50,724 nt of DNA from Thermodesulfobacteriota bacterium. Its GTDB lineage: Bacteria > Desulfobacterota > DSM-4660 > Desulfatiglandales > Desulfatiglandaceae. Positions 34,019 through 43,888 of the stretch are shown piece by piece. Each line of letters begins with the position of its first letter. The first letter of the stretch is position 1. The stretch is from NCBI GenBank assembly GCA_028278625.1, contig JANQDY010000114.1:1-50724 (forward strand). Reading direction: 5' to 3'. Below the pieces are notes generated by a model that saw only the letters and a program-made list of their open reading frames with translations, did no database searches and was not told the DNA's origin. The position numbers were made by a program, and so were the translations under genes.

Positions 34019-36331
34019 ATGACAAATGAACACAGAATCGTGGGTCAGCGACATTCCGGTATTGACGCAATGGCCAAGGCCGTGGGGGTCCTAGAATACG
34101 TCTCAGACTTGAAGATGCCGCGGATGCTGACCGGCAAGGTATTAAGGAGCACTGTTCCTCACGGAGAGATCCTCAATGTGGACACGTCCAGAGCAAAGGC
34201 GGTTCAGGGGGTCAGGGCGGTCATCACGGCACGGGATATCTCGCAAAAGAAGTTCTGTTTTAATCACAATGCCAGGCCCAACAACTTAATCCTCCAAGAC
34301 GAGCGGGTCCGTTTCGTGGGCGATCAGGTGGCTGCCGTGGCTGCCGTGGACGAGGACGCAGCCAATGAAGCCTTGTCTCTCATTCGGGTGGAGTACAGAG
34401 AACTGCCCGCCGTTTTCGACCCTGAGGAGGCCATGGGGCCTGATGCCGTCCGAATTCACGATGAAGAGAACAACATCGCCATGCACGGACACCGGGTTTT
34501 CGGGGATGTGGACAAGGCATTTGCCATGGCCCACTTTGTTCACCAGGCAACCTATGAAACCCCCGGGCAGGCCCACGCCTGCATGGAGCCCAGGGGGTGC
34601 GTAGCCCACTACCATCGAACGGGCGGAATCACCGTCTGGACCCACAGCCAAAGCCCCCACTATCTGAGGCATGAATTGGCGACCATGCTGAACCTTCCCC
34701 AAAGCAAGGTGTCCGTTATTCAAGCCCCCATCGGCGGCGCTTTCGGTGCCAAAATCGGCATGGATCCATTGGATGGCATCGCCGCCTTTCTATCCATGAA
34801 TACCGGTTGTCCCGTAAGTGTGGTGAACGATCGTCGGGAAGAGTTTACATCCAGCCGCCTTCGCTATCCCATAAAAACATGGATCAAAAGCGGCGTTGAC
34901 AAATCGGGCCGCCTCATGGCCAGGGAGATAAAGCTGATCGTGGACAATGGGGCCTACAATAACCATGGACAGTTTGTGATGGCCAACGCCGGGTCCAAGG
35001 TGGCCCAGCTTTACGCCGTGCCCAACATTCGGTACGAAGGCTTCCTGGTTTATACCAACAATGTCTATGGGGGGGCTTTCCGTGGTTATGGAAATCCCCA
35101 AATCACATTTGCCATGGAAACCCAGCTCGAAGAAATCGCCGGGGCCCTCAACATGGATCCGGTCCAAATCCGGCTTGTCAACGCCAATCGACCCAATTCC
35201 AGGACCGTTTCCGGCTGCCAAGTGAAAAGCTGCGGCTTGAAAGAATGCATTGAAACCGCGGTGGCCGAATCCGGCTGGCGGGAAAAGAAGAAGAGAAAGT
35301 CAAGGGAAGGGACCCGCCGGCGCGGCATCGGAATGGCCTGCATGATGCATGGGGCCTCGGGCGTCAAGTTCTTTTATGGAAAAAACTGCAATACATCCGC
35401 GGCCGTGGTGAAAGTTACCGCGGGAGGGAGCGTGGATGTATTGATCGGCACCGCGGAGCTGGGTCAGGGATCCACCACCGCCATGGCCATGATCGCCGCC
35501 GAAACACTGAGTGTGCCGCTTTCTCATGTCAATGTCATCCACGGCCAACCGAATGTGACGCCGCCTGCCGGAGGGGCCTTTGGAAGCCGCCAGGTGGTCA
35601 AGGACGGCAATGCGGTGAAAATGGCCGCTGAAAAGGCGCGGGCCCAGATTTTTGAGACCGCCGCCGAAATTCTGGAAGCACCCTTGGGGGATTTGGTTCT
35701 GGAAAAAGGAAGGGTCCATGTTGGCGGATCACCGGGAAAGTCGCTGACCATCGCCCAAATCATCGCTGAAAGATGGCATAATCAAGGCAAGACGGTCCAA
35801 GGGGAAGGCCTGGACATGGATCCCCATGCGGTGCAGCCGGATCCCGAAACCGGGATCGGCAACGTGAGTTCTTCTTACGCTTTTGCGGCCCAGGTTGCCG
35901 AGGTGGAAGTGGATCTGGAGACCCATCAGGTTGAGGTTCTCGGTTTTTGGTGCGCCCACGATGTGGGAAAAGCCATCAATGTATTGGGTGCGGAAGGACA
36001 GATTGAAGGGGGCGTCTTATCTCAGGGGCTCGGTTTTGCCGTGATGGAGAATCTCCTGATGGGTTCAGAGGGAGTTAAGAACGCCGATTTCGCCGACTAC
36101 AAGATTCCAACCATCAGGGATATCTGTCCCACGAAAGTGTTTATGGTGGAAACCGATGATGAATACGGGCCCTATGGCGCAAAGGGACTCGGAGAGCCGC
36201 CCATGATTCCAACCGCTCCGGCCATCGCCAACGCCATTCATGACGCCATGGGCGTCATGATCAGAAGCCTGCCCATGACGCCGGAAAAGATCTTTTTTTC
36301 TTTAAATCGTAAAGACGGAGTGAACAAATGA
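34019..36331 (+). CDS. Xanthine-dehydrogenase-family molybdopterin-binding subunit
   Basis: 770 residues. Family motifs in order: V-R-F-V-G-D-Q-V-A-A-V-A, G-G-A-F-G-A-K, N-V-Y-G-G-A-F-R-G-Y-G (the Mo-cofactor loop), T-A-E-L-G-Q-G and, near the end, G-A-K-G-L-G-E-P with the catalytic base Glu. It should hydroxylate a carbon next to nitrogen in a heterocycle, an aldehyde or another activated C-H, with oxygen from water. The substrate is unknown. ATG 34019 is preferred over 33947, which lies within the upstream gene's end. Its stop overlaps the next start by four bases (ATGA). Confidence 0.94.
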   Translation: MTNEHRIVGQRHSGIDAMAKAVGVLEYVSDLKMPRMLTGKVLRSTVPHGEILNVDTSRAKAVQGVRAVITARDISQKKFCFNHNARPNNLILQDERVRFVGDQVAAVAAVDEDAANEALSLIRVEYRELPAVFDPEEAMGPDAVRIHDEENNIAMHGHRVFGDVDKAFAMAHFVHQATYETPGQAHACMEPRGCVAHYHRTGGITVWTHSQSPHYLRHELATMLNLPQSKVSVIQAPIGGAFGAKIGMDPLDGIAAFLSMNTGCPVSVVNDRREEFTSSRLRYPIKTWIKSGVDKSGRLMAREIKLIVDNGAYNNHGQFVMANAGSKVAQLYAVPNIRYEGFLVYTNNVYGGAFRGYGNPQITFAMETQLEEIAGALNMDPVQIRLVNANRPNSRTVSGCQVKSCGLKECIETAVAESGWREKKKRKSREGTRRRGIGMACMMHGASGVKFFYGKNCNTSAAVVKVTAGGSVDVLIGTAELGQGSTTAMAMIAAETLSVPLSHVNVIHGQPNVTPPAGGAFGSRQVVKDGNAVKMAAEKARAQIFETAAEILEAPLGDLVLEKGRVHVGGSPGKSLTIAQIIAERWHNQGKTVQGEGLDMDPHAVQPDPETGIGNVSSSYAFAAQVAEVEVDLETHQVEVLGFWCAHDVGKAINVLGAEGQIEGGVLSQGLGFAVMENLLMGSEGVKNADFADYKIPTIRDICPTKVFMVETDDEYGPYGAKGLGEPPMIPTAPAIANAIHDAMGVMIRSLPMTPEKIFFSLNRKDGVNK

Positions 36332-38259
36332 AATTGTTCGAACCCGGAAAGATCGGCAGCATGACCCTGAAAAACCGGATTATTCTGGCACCCATGGGGA
36401 TGGGACAGGTCCAGGATTATGACGGCCGCCTTTCCCAAAGACTGATTGACCATTATGTGGCCCGGGCACGGGGCGGGACCGGATTGATCATCACCGGCCT
36501 GAATCGGGTCAGCAGGGAAATCGAAACCAGCATGGAAAAGAAGGTTCCGCTGATAAACGATTTCCTCCATGTGGCCCGGCTCAACGAGCTTGCCGAGGCG
36601 ATTCATGACTACGGGGCCAAAATGGCGGTTCAATTGACCGCCGGATTCGGGCGGGTGGCACCGGAGATGCTTTTGGGGGAGGAGCCGGTGGCGCCTTCGG
36701 TCCTGCCCTATTTTCATAATCCTCAAACAGAGACCCGGGCATTAACCACCAAAGAGGTGCAAAGACTGGTTGAGGACTTTGAATCGGCGGCCCGGCTGGT
36801 CAAAAGCGCCGGCGTGGACGCCATTCAAATCCACGCCCACGAGGGCTATCTGTGGGACCAATTCCAAACAGCGTTGTGGAATCAGCGAACCGACAAATAC
36901 GGGGGGAGTTTTGAAAACCGGCTCCGGTTTGCCCTGGAAGCCATCGGGGCCATAAAGCGAGGGGCGGGAGATGATTTTCCCATCATTTACCGGTTCGGAT
37001 TGCGACACCGTCTGAAAGGCGGGCGGAAAATTGATGAAGGGCTCCGGATCGCCGGGATCATGGAAAAGGCCGGGGTTCATGCCATAGAGGTGGATGCCGG
37101 ATGCTACGAGGCATGGTACTGGGCCCATCCCACCACCTACCAACCGCCGGGCCTGATGGTGGACATGGCCGAGGCGGCAAAGCGGGTCCTGAATATCCCG
37201 GTGATCGCGGTGGGAAAACTCGGTTATCCGGACCTGGCGGAAAAGATTCTAAAGGAGGGCCGGGCCGATTTCATCTGCCTGGGGAGGGCCCTGCTGGCCG
37301 ATCCTGAATGGCCCCACAAGGTTCAAGAGGGCCGTTCTTTGGATATCCGCCCCTGCATCGGCGACAACGAGGGGTGCCTGGGCCGGCTTTACCAGGGCAA
37401 GTACACCAGTTGTGCCGTAAATCCCATGGTGGGCATGGACCGGGAGTTCGCCCTGGTTGAGGCCAGGGAGAAGAAGGAGGTGCTGGTTGTCGGCGGCGGC
37501 CCGGCCGGCATGGAAGCGGCTCGGGTGGCCGCAATCAGGGGGCATCAGGTCACCCTTTGGGAGGAGAATGACACCTTGGGCGGTAATCTGATTGCTGCAT
37601 CGGTGCCGGCATTCAAAAAGGATCTGGCGGCCCTGTTGAAGTATCTTGCGAGACAACTGGATCGACTAAAAGTGAAGGTCCAATTGAAAAAGAAGGCCAC
37701 CGATGATGCGATCCGTGGGGCCAACCCTCAGGTGCTTTTGTTGGCCGCCGGGGCAACACCTCTCATCCCGGACATCCCCGGCAATGAAAGGGAAAACACG
37801 GTCTCAGCGACGGACGTTCTGCTGGGACGGAAAAAGACCGGGCACACGGTGGTTGTGGTGGGGGGCGGCATGGTCGGATGTGAAGTGGCACTGCATCTGG
37901 CGCAGCAGGGAAAAGCTTGCACTGTCATGGAAGCCCTGGACCAGGTCATGCAGGATGCCTTTAAGGCGAACCGTGCCTTTTTGCTGGAACAAATGGACGT
38001 TATGGGCGTTGATGTCCGCACCGGAAGCAGGGTCGTGGAAATCACCGGATCGGGAGTCATCTTCGAGGACCGGGCAGGGAACCGGCGGCAGCACCATGCG
38101 GACAGCGTGGTCTTCGCCTTGGGTCTGGTCCCCCGGAATGACACGGTCATCCAAATGAACAACGGCATTCCCGAAACCCACAAGATCGGGGATTGCGTGG
38201 CGCCAAGAAATGTCATGAGCGCTTTGTGGGAAGGGTTTAGAATCGCCAGGTTGGTCTAA
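36328..38259 (+). CDS. Full-length old yellow enzyme, 2,4-dienoyl-CoA-reductase type
   Basis: 643 residues. The FMN barrel (residues about 1-340) has I-I-L-A-P-M-G-M-G, I-H-A-H-E-G-Y-L and N-Q-R-T-D-K-Y-G-G-S. The cluster motif is modified: C-I-G-D-N-E-G-C-L-G followed by C-A-V-N-P. The C-terminal half has two dinucleotide-binding folds, V-V-G-G-G-P-A-G-M-E-A-A and V-V-V-G-G-G-M-V-G-C-E. NAD(P)H electrons thus reach a C=C or other unsaturated substrate through FAD, 4Fe-4S and FMN. It is translationally coupled to the Mo-hydroxylase gene, suggesting consecutive pathway steps. Confidence 0.92.
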   Translation: MKLFEPGKIGSMTLKNRIILAPMGMGQVQDYDGRLSQRLIDHYVARARGGTGLIITGLNRVSREIETSMEKKVPLINDFLHVARLNELAEAIHDYGAKMAVQLTAGFGRVAPEMLLGEEPVAPSVLPYFHNPQTETRALTTKEVQRLVEDFESAARLVKSAGVDAIQIHAHEGYLWDQFQTALWNQRTDKYGGSFENRLRFALEAIGAIKRGAGDDFPIIYRFGLRHRLKGGRKIDEGLRIAGIMEKAGVHAIEVDAGCYEAWYWAHPTTYQPPGLMVDMAEAAKRVLNIPVIAVGKLGYPDLAEKILKEGRADFICLGRALLADPEWPHKVQEGRSLDIRPCIGDNEGCLGRLYQGKYTSCAVNPMVGMDREFALVEAREKKEVLVVGGGPAGMEAARVAAIRGHQVTLWEENDTLGGNLIAASVPAFKKDLAALLKYLARQLDRLKVKVQLKKKATDDAIRGANPQVLLLAAGATPLIPDIPGNERENTVSATDVLLGRKKTGHTVVVVGGGMVGCEVALHLAQQGKACTVMEALDQVMQDAFKANRAFLLEQMDVMGVDVRTGSRVVEITGSGVIFEDRAGNRRQHHADSVVFALGLVPRNDTVIQMNNGIPETHKIGDCVAPRNVMSALWEGFRIARLV

Positions 38260-38332
38260 ATGCCGGTTCTTGCCTATCATGCGTTTTTTACGGGGTTCTG
38301 ACCCATGACAAGATCGTAAAGGGAGACGATAA

Positions 38333-39589
38333 ATGGAAATAGATGACAGAGAAAAAGCGATACTAGAAGGAGAGCGCGGCCGAGGCATGCAGCGGGCCAT
38401 GGAGATTCTCAAGGCGTATGGTGAATCCAACAACGCCGAGAGGATGGTCCCCATTACCAGCGTGCATATCGCCGCCAACTTTCCGGTCATGATGGATGAG
38501 GGAATCGACTGGCTTGAGGACCTGGCCAAGGAAGGGGCCCGGGTCAAGGTATTCACGACGAAAAACCCGGAAATGTACGATTTTGAAATGGCCGACGAGC
38601 TACGAATTCCCACGGTCTACCAGGCCCGGCAGGAGAGGATTCACCAGGTTATCAACAGCCTGGGCGTCAGTCCCACCTACACCTGCCAGCATTACCTGGT
38701 GGGAAATGTCCCGAGATTCGGCGACCACATCGCCTGGGCCTCATCGGGAAGTCAATGTTTCGCCAACTCGGTGATTGGGGCGCGCTCCAACCGGGACGGC
38801 GATCACGGGGCCCTGGCCGCGGCCATCATCGGCAGTGTCCCCGAATGGGGAATGCACCTCAAGGAGAACAGAAAAGGTGAAATCCTGATCGACGTCGGCA
38901 AATTGGAGTTGGAGAATTACGACCCGGCCGACTATAAGGCCCTGGGATGGAGCCTGGGCAAAACAGTGGGTTCAAGAATTCCCGTTTTCATCAATCTCCC
39001 CGTTGACCTTCACATTGAATGCATTAAAGGTATTCTTTATACGCTCACCGTTACCGGGGCGCCTGGGTTGATCCATCTGGTGGGCATCACCCCGGAGGCA
39101 CCAAGTCTGGAGGCCGCCTTTTTCGGCAGTCCTCCGCCCCGGGCCGAATTGGTGCCTGTTCAGGAGGAGGTGGATCAGGCTTACAGGGAGATTTCCACCA
39201 GTACCGAAGAAAAAGTGGACATGGTCATCTTCGGGTGCCCCCAATGCAGCATCCAGGAAATCAATGAAGTCGGGGACCTACTGGCGGACAGGAAGCTGCA
39301 TCACGATACCCGGCTGTGGATATGCACCTCCAGATGGGTGAAAACCCTGTGCCAGCGGTCCGGGCTTCTGGAGCGAATTGAGGCCACCGGTGCCCGCATC
39401 ATTTCGGATGTGGGGGCTGCCGACGGCCCCCATATCTATCTCAAGGAACAGGGTGTTCGGGTGATTGCCATTAACTCCGCCAGGGGCAGCTATTACGCCG
39501 GCAACCTGTGCGGCATGGATACCTGGTTCGGCTCCACCCTGGAATGCATTGAATCGGCCATCTCAGGAAAATGGGAGGGAAGAAAATGA
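38333..39589 (+). CDS. Aconitase X large (catalytic) subunit
   Basis: 418 residues matching the AcnX catalytic domain (DUF521): I-T-S-V-H-I-A-A-N near the start, V-G-N-V-P-R-F-G-D-H-I-A-W-A-S-S-G-S, G-A-R-S-N-R-D-G-D, and F-G-C-P-Q-C-S-I near the middle, with C-T-S and S-A-R-G-S-Y-Y motifs late. Bacterial AcnX proteins act as cis-3-hydroxy-L-proline dehydratases; archaeal ones dehydrate mevalonate 5-phosphate. Either an amino-acid-like or another hydroxy-acid substrate is possible. The small subunit starts in its last four bases (ATGA), so both form one enzyme. Confidence 0.9.
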   Translation: MEIDDREKAILEGERGRGMQRAMEILKAYGESNNAERMVPITSVHIAANFPVMMDEGIDWLEDLAKEGARVKVFTTKNPEMYDFEMADELRIPTVYQARQERIHQVINSLGVSPTYTCQHYLVGNVPRFGDHIAWASSGSQCFANSVIGARSNRDGDHGALAAAIIGSVPEWGMHLKENRKGEILIDVGKLELENYDPADYKALGWSLGKTVGSRIPVFINLPVDLHIECIKGILYTLTVTGAPGLIHLVGITPEAPSLEAAFFGSPPPRAELVPVQEEVDQAYREISTSTEEKVDMVIFGCPQCSIQEINEVGDLLADRKLHHDTRLWICTSRWVKTLCQRSGLLERIEATGARIISDVGAADGPHIYLKEQGVRVIAINSARGSYYAGNLCGMDTWFGSTLECIESAISGKWEGRK

Positions 39590-40005
39590 AGATCATAAAA
39601 GCCAAACCCGTAACCAAAGGGATCGCCGAGGGAGAGGCCATTGTCTCCCGCATGGCCATTTCCTTTACCGGCGGAATGGACCCGGATACAGGGATCATCC
39701 GGGAACCCGGTCATGATCTGGAAGGCAAAAGCGTGGCCGGAAAAATACTGGTTTTCCCAACCGGAAAGGGCTCCACAACCGGTTCATGGCAATTCTATGC
39801 CGCTTATAAAAGAGAGAATGCTCCCAAGGGAATGATCAACATTTCCGCCGAGGGCGTGGTGACGGTCAGCGCCATTATCACGGATACGCCCTTTGTTCAT
39901 TCACCGGAGGAAGACGTTTTGAAGATGATTGAGGACGGCGATTTTGTTCGCATAAACGGGGATAAAGGTCACATTGAGATAAGGAAACGGCCCCAGGGCC
40001 AGTGA
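39586..40005 (+). CDS. Aconitase X small (swivel) subunit
   Basis: 139 residues of the DUF126/AcnX swivel-domain family. The G-K-G-S-T-T-G-S motif is the serine-containing loop that contacts the substrate carboxylate across the subunit interface. V-F-P-T-G-K-G precedes it. Start ATG 39586 overlaps the large subunit's stop; an earlier in-frame ATG at 39571 lies inside the large-subunit gene and is less likely. The two subunits are fused in some organisms and split here, as in archaea and several bacteria. Confidence 0.9.
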   Translation: MKIIKAKPVTKGIAEGEAIVSRMAISFTGGMDPDTGIIREPGHDLEGKSVAGKILVFPTGKGSTTGSWQFYAAYKRENAPKGMINISAEGVVTVSAIITDTPFVHSPEEDVLKMIEDGDFVRINGDKGHIEIRKRPQGQ

Positions 40006-40030
40006 CCCGGACAAGTTGAATTTTGAAGAA

Positions 40031-40071
40031 ATGGACACCTGCGCCGAAAAACGGCAAGGCAGGTGATCCAT
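40031..40071. terminator. Bidirectional terminator between AcnX and glyS
   Basis: ATGGA-CACCTGC pairs with GCAGGTG-A-TCCAT (one bulged A), with an inner GCCG/CGGC stem around an A5 loop. It lies between the convergent AcnX small-subunit and glyS genes. Followed on the plus strand by TTTGTT. Confidence 0.7.
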
Positions 40072-40086
40072 TTGTTAAACGGCCGT

Positions 40087-42171
40087 CTATATGGAGAACT
40101 TGGAAAAATCCGCCATGGTCAGCACAAGCCCTGAGATCAGCTGCAGGAGACCCACCCGGTTTTCCCTGAGGGCCTGATCCTTCCCCAGGATTTCCACCTG
40201 ATCGAAGAGATTGTCCACAGGCGTCCTGAGCCGGGTCATGATCCCCAGTGCTTCAAGATAAGCGCTCTTATTTATACATTCATCAACCTGGTCTTTCACG
40301 GACTGATAGGTCTGCCACAATTCCTTTTCAGCATCTTCAATGAAACTGGCAGGATCAACGGGAAAGGCGCTTTCCTGCTTCTTGATGATGTTGTTCACCC
40401 GTTTAAAGGTGAGGGCCAGGGGGGCGAATTCATCCGATGACAGCGTGAATTCCTTCAGCTGCTCCATTTTGGGACGAAGGCTCAAAATGCGATCGAATTC
40501 GCCGCAAAGGGCCGCCTCCACCAGGTCCGATGCATAACCGGACCGCAACATCATGTTTTTGTACCGTTCCCGAATAAAGGAAATGATCCGCCCAAATGTC
40601 TCATGGGCCTCAAATTCAATGTCATCCGCTAAAAGGGAGAGGGCCTTTTCTACAAGCGCTTTGAAAGAGAGATCCCAGCGGGTATCCTCCATGATCCGTA
40701 TGATGGCCAGCGCATGCCTTCTGAGGGCAAAGGGGTCTGCCTTTCCGGTGGGCTCAAGGCCCACGGCAAAACATCCTGAAATGGTGTCCAAGCGGTCGGC
40801 AATTCCCACCACAGCCCCGATGCCCGGTTCCGGAAGGGTGCCGCCCGCTTTCAGAGGCAGGTAGTGGTCGTAAATGCCTGAACAGACCGCCTGGTCATAC
40901 CCTTCCATCTCCGCGTAGGCCTTTCCCACGGCCCCTTGAAGGGATGGGAATTCAATGACCATATGGGTCACCAGATCGCATTTGGCCAACCGGGCCGTGA
41001 GTTTGGCAAGGTCTACCTGCTCGCTTAGCACATGGGATGCAATAGCCTCGGTCAAAGCTTCGATCCGCATCACCTTGGCATGGGACGTGCCCAGTTGGGC
41101 CTGATATATCACCTGTTTCAGGTCTTCCAGACGATCCGGCAGCGGTCGTTTGCGATCCTCCTTCAGGAAAAAATCCGCGTCCGACAGCCTGGCCCGCAAC
41201 ACCCGTTCATGTCCCCGGCAGACCACCTGTTCATCCCTGGTCCTGGTGTTGTTGATTGCCACGAAATTGGGCATCAGGGAGCCCTTATGATCGTATACCG
41301 CGAAGTACTTCTGATGCTCTCGCATGGCCGTGATCAGAACCGCATCGGGAAGGTTCAAAAAGGATTCATCAAAACTCCCGCACACGGCGGTGGGGTACTC
41401 GGTGAGGTTGGCATTTATCCCCACCAATTCCGGATCATCCGCCGGAACGCCGCCAACGCCGGCCGCCGCATCCGTTGCGGCCTTTAATACGACCTGCTGG
41501 CGCACCTCGGGATCCAGTACCACGGAAGCATTTTCCAAAACCTTCCGGTAATGGGCAATGCTTTCAACCGTTACCGTATCAGGGGCCATGAACCGATGCC
41601 CCCGGGTCGTGCCGCCGCTTTTGACACCGGCCGCTTCAAAGGGAACCACCCCCCCGTCAAAAAGACACAGAATCCAATGGACCGGCCGTACAAACGGAAA
41701 CCCCACATCTCCCCATCTCATGGATTTGGGCCAGGGGATCTCACCGATGATCCCGGGCAACCGCTCAGACAGGATATCCTGGGTCGGTCTGCCTAAAATC
41801 TCCTGCTTCACAAAGAGATATTCCCCTTTGTCGGTGGTGATGGTTTTCAGTTCATCAACGGATACTCCCTGCTTTTTGGCAAAACCCTCCGCCGCCTTGG
41901 TGGGCAAACCTTCTTGATCATATGCCACCTTTTTGGGGGGACCCGTCACCTCCTTGACCAGGTCCTCCTGTTTTTTTGAAACACCCGTACCCGTCAGTAC
42001 CAGGCGTCTCGGCGTGCCGTAAACATGGATACGGCCCGCCAGATTGATTCGATTCTCTATCAAGCATTCCTCAGCCAGTCTCTTGAGCTCACTAAGGCCG
42101 TTTTCCAGATACCCTGCGGGAATTTCCTCAGTCCCGATCTCCAAAAGCAACTCAGCCGTCATAATCGTCAT
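40087..42171 (-). CDS. glyS: Glycyl-tRNA synthetase beta subunit
   Basis: 694 residues, the usual length. It starts with T-A-E-L-L-L-E-I-G-T-E-E-I-P, and has M-R-W-G, F-V-R-P-V-H-W-I and the C-terminal anticodon-binding region with V-D-N-L-F-D. With the alpha subunit it attaches glycine to tRNA-Gly as an alpha2-beta2 enzyme. Either ATG 42171 or ATG 42162 may be the start; there is no clear ribosome binding site, and the gene begins three bases after the glyQ stop, so it is probably translated by coupling. Confidence 0.97.
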   Translation of the reverse strand: MTIMTAELLLEIGTEEIPAGYLENGLSELKRLAEECLIENRINLAGRIHVYGTPRRLVLTGTGVSKKQEDLVKEVTGPPKKVAYDQEGLPTKAAEGFAKKQGVSVDELKTITTDKGEYLFVKQEILGRPTQDILSERLPGIIGEIPWPKSMRWGDVGFPFVRPVHWILCLFDGGVVPFEAAGVKSGGTTRGHRFMAPDTVTVESIAHYRKVLENASVVLDPEVRQQVVLKAATDAAAGVGGVPADDPELVGINANLTEYPTAVCGSFDESFLNLPDAVLITAMREHQKYFAVYDHKGSLMPNFVAINNTRTRDEQVVCRGHERVLRARLSDADFFLKEDRKRPLPDRLEDLKQVIYQAQLGTSHAKVMRIEALTEAIASHVLSEQVDLAKLTARLAKCDLVTHMVIEFPSLQGAVGKAYAEMEGYDQAVCSGIYDHYLPLKAGGTLPEPGIGAVVGIADRLDTISGCFAVGLEPTGKADPFALRRHALAIIRIMEDTRWDLSFKALVEKALSLLADDIEFEAHETFGRIISFIRERYKNMMLRSGYASDLVEAALCGEFDRILSLRPKMEQLKEFTLSSDEFAPLALTFKRVNNIIKKQESAFPVDPASFIEDAEKELWQTYQSVKDQVDECINKSAYLEALGIMTRLRTPVDNLFDQVEILGKDQALRENRVGLLQLISGLVLTMADFSKFSI

Positions 42172-42174
42172 CCG

Positions 42175-43047
42175 TTATTGTTTATTGATAAGGGGATATC
42201 CCATTTCCTCCCGCTGGGCCAGATAGTTCTTGGCGCTGAGTCGCGCCAGATGTCTGATCCGGTCAATATACCGGGTCCGTTCCGTGACACTGATGGCGCC
42301 CCGGGCGTCCAGCAGGTTGAATGTGTGGGAACATTTGAGGCAGTAGTCGTAAGCCGGGAGCACAAGACCCGCGGCACCCACTTTCAACCCTTCCTGTTCA
42401 TATTTGTGAAACACGTCCAGCAGCATTTCCACGTCGGCCATTTCAAAATTGTAGACGGAAAGCTCCCACTCGCCCTTTTGGTGAACATCCCCGTAGGTCA
42501 ATTGATCGTTCCACATGAGATCATAGACGCTCTCCTTTTCCTGCATATACATGGCGATACGCTCAAGACCGTAGGTCACTTCAACGCTGATGGGGTCCAG
42601 CCGAATACTCCCTGCCTGCTGAAAATAGGTAAACTGCGTAATCTCCATGCCGTCGAGCCACACCTCCCAACCCAGTCCGGAGGCTCCCAGGGTCGGAGAT
42701 TCCCAGTCATCCTCCACAAAACGGATATCGTGCTCCAGCGGATCAACCCCCAGGGATTTGAGGCTACCCAGATAGACTTCCTGGATGTCCATGGGAGAGG
42801 GTTTGATGATCACCTGGTACTGGTAATAGTGGCCCAGACGGTTGGGATTTTCCCCGTACCGGCCGTCCGTGGGCCGTCTGGAAGGCTCCACATAGGCGAC
42901 GGACCAGGGTTCGGGGCCCAGCACCCGCAATAGGGTTGCCGGGTTAAACGTCCCCGCGCCAACCTCAAGGTCGTAGGGCTGTTGGATGATGCACCCGTAG
43001 TCGGCCCAGTACTGCTGAAGGTCCGTGATGAGTTCTTGAAAGTTCAT
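42175..43047 (-). CDS. glyQ: Glycyl-tRNA synthetase alpha subunit
   Basis: 290 residues, matching the family length. Characteristic motifs: [34 protein letters not shown], and [21 protein letters not shown]. It carries the class II catalytic core for glycine activation. The ATG at 43047 gives the family N-terminus M-N-F-Q-E-L-I; an upstream extension to 43128 is rejected. Order glyQ-glyS on the minus strand, divergent from pcm. Confidence 0.98.
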   Translation of the reverse strand: MNFQELITDLQQYWADYGCIIQQPYDLEVGAGTFNPATLLRVLGPEPWSVAYVEPSRRPTDGRYGENPNRLGHYYQYQVIIKPSPMDIQEVYLGSLKSLGVDPLEHDIRFVEDDWESPTLGASGLGWEVWLDGMEITQFTYFQQAGSIRLDPISVEVTYGLERIAMYMQEKESVYDLMWNDQLTYGDVHQKGEWELSVYNFEMADVEMLLDVFHKYEQEGLKVGAAGLVLPAYDYCLKCSHTFNLLDARGAISVTERTRYIDRIRHLARLSAKNYLAQREEMGYPLINKQ

Positions 43048-43228
43048 GGAATTCCTCATTGTTATATGCACCCGCACGTGCCACTGTTGAAAAAGTTGGA
43101 ACGTATCACCTTCCAAGAGGGTTGTCAATACGCTGTTGGGTCATAACTTCAAAAGGGTTTTACAACGGAATTCATTTTGTGCTAATATTTTGGATTGCCT
43201 CCAATATGGTCAGCAAAGAGGAACGCCC

Positions 43229-43882
43229 ATGAACCTGAAACCCGATTACCGTGTGGCCAGAGAGAAAATGGTCAGAGGACAGTTGATTTCCCGCGGCATA
43301 AAGGACCAGCGCGTCCTCGGTGCCATGGGAAAAATCCCCAGAGACCGGTTTGTGGATGAAGCCTTAACCGGCGAAGCCTATAATGATCATCCACTCCCCA
43401 TCGGCCATAAGCAGACCATTTCTCAACCCTACATGGTGGCGCTCATGACCGAAGCGCTGAAGCTCACGGGAGATGAAAAAGTGCTTGAAATCGGTACGGG
43501 CAGCGGGTATCAGACGGCGATTCTGGCGGAGCTCTCGGAAAAAGTCTACACCGTGGAACGGATTCGGGTTCTCATGGTCAAGGCCCGAACCACCCTTGCG
43601 GATCTCGAAATCAACAATGTGCTTTTCAAAGCCTTTGACGGCACACTGGGTTGGGAGGATCACGCACCCTATGATGCCATCATGGTCACTGCCGGTGCCC
43701 CCCGCATCCCCAGACCACTTCTGGACCAGTTGGCCGAAGGGGGAAGGCTGGTCATCCCCATCGGGGACAGAACCAGTCAGGAGCTGATGCGCATCACCAA
43801 ACAGAAGGGAAAGTACCGTCAGGAAAACCTTGGTGGCTGCCGTTTCGTGAACCTGATCGGTCTTCACGGCTGGAAGGATTAG
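43229..43882 (+). CDS. pcm: Protein-L-isoaspartate O-methyltransferase
   Basis: 217 residues. Family motifs: [10 protein letters not shown], the substrate loop with [12 protein letters not shown], the SAM-binding [13 protein letters not shown] and T-V-E-R. It methylates isoaspartyl residues to start repair of aged proteins in the cytoplasm. The ATG at 43229 with GAGGAACG upstream is chosen; the frame is open to 43136. It stands alone between divergent glyQ and the convergent phosphomutase gene. Confidence 0.96.
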   Translation: MNLKPDYRVAREKMVRGQLISRGIKDQRVLGAMGKIPRDRFVDEALTGEAYNDHPLPIGHKQTISQPYMVALMTEALKLTGDEKVLEIGTGSGYQTAILAELSEKVYTVERIRVLMVKARTTLADLEINNVLFKAFDGTLGWEDHAPYDAIMVTAGAPRIPRPLLDQLAEGGRLVIPIGDRTSQELMRITKQKGKYRQENLGGCRFVNLIGLHGWKD

Positions 43883-43888
43883 AATCGT

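Noticed and set aside
42025..42933. Plus-strand open frame of 302 codons opposite glyQ
   Set aside because: Shadow of glyQ and the start of glyS; composition reflects reverse-complement codons.
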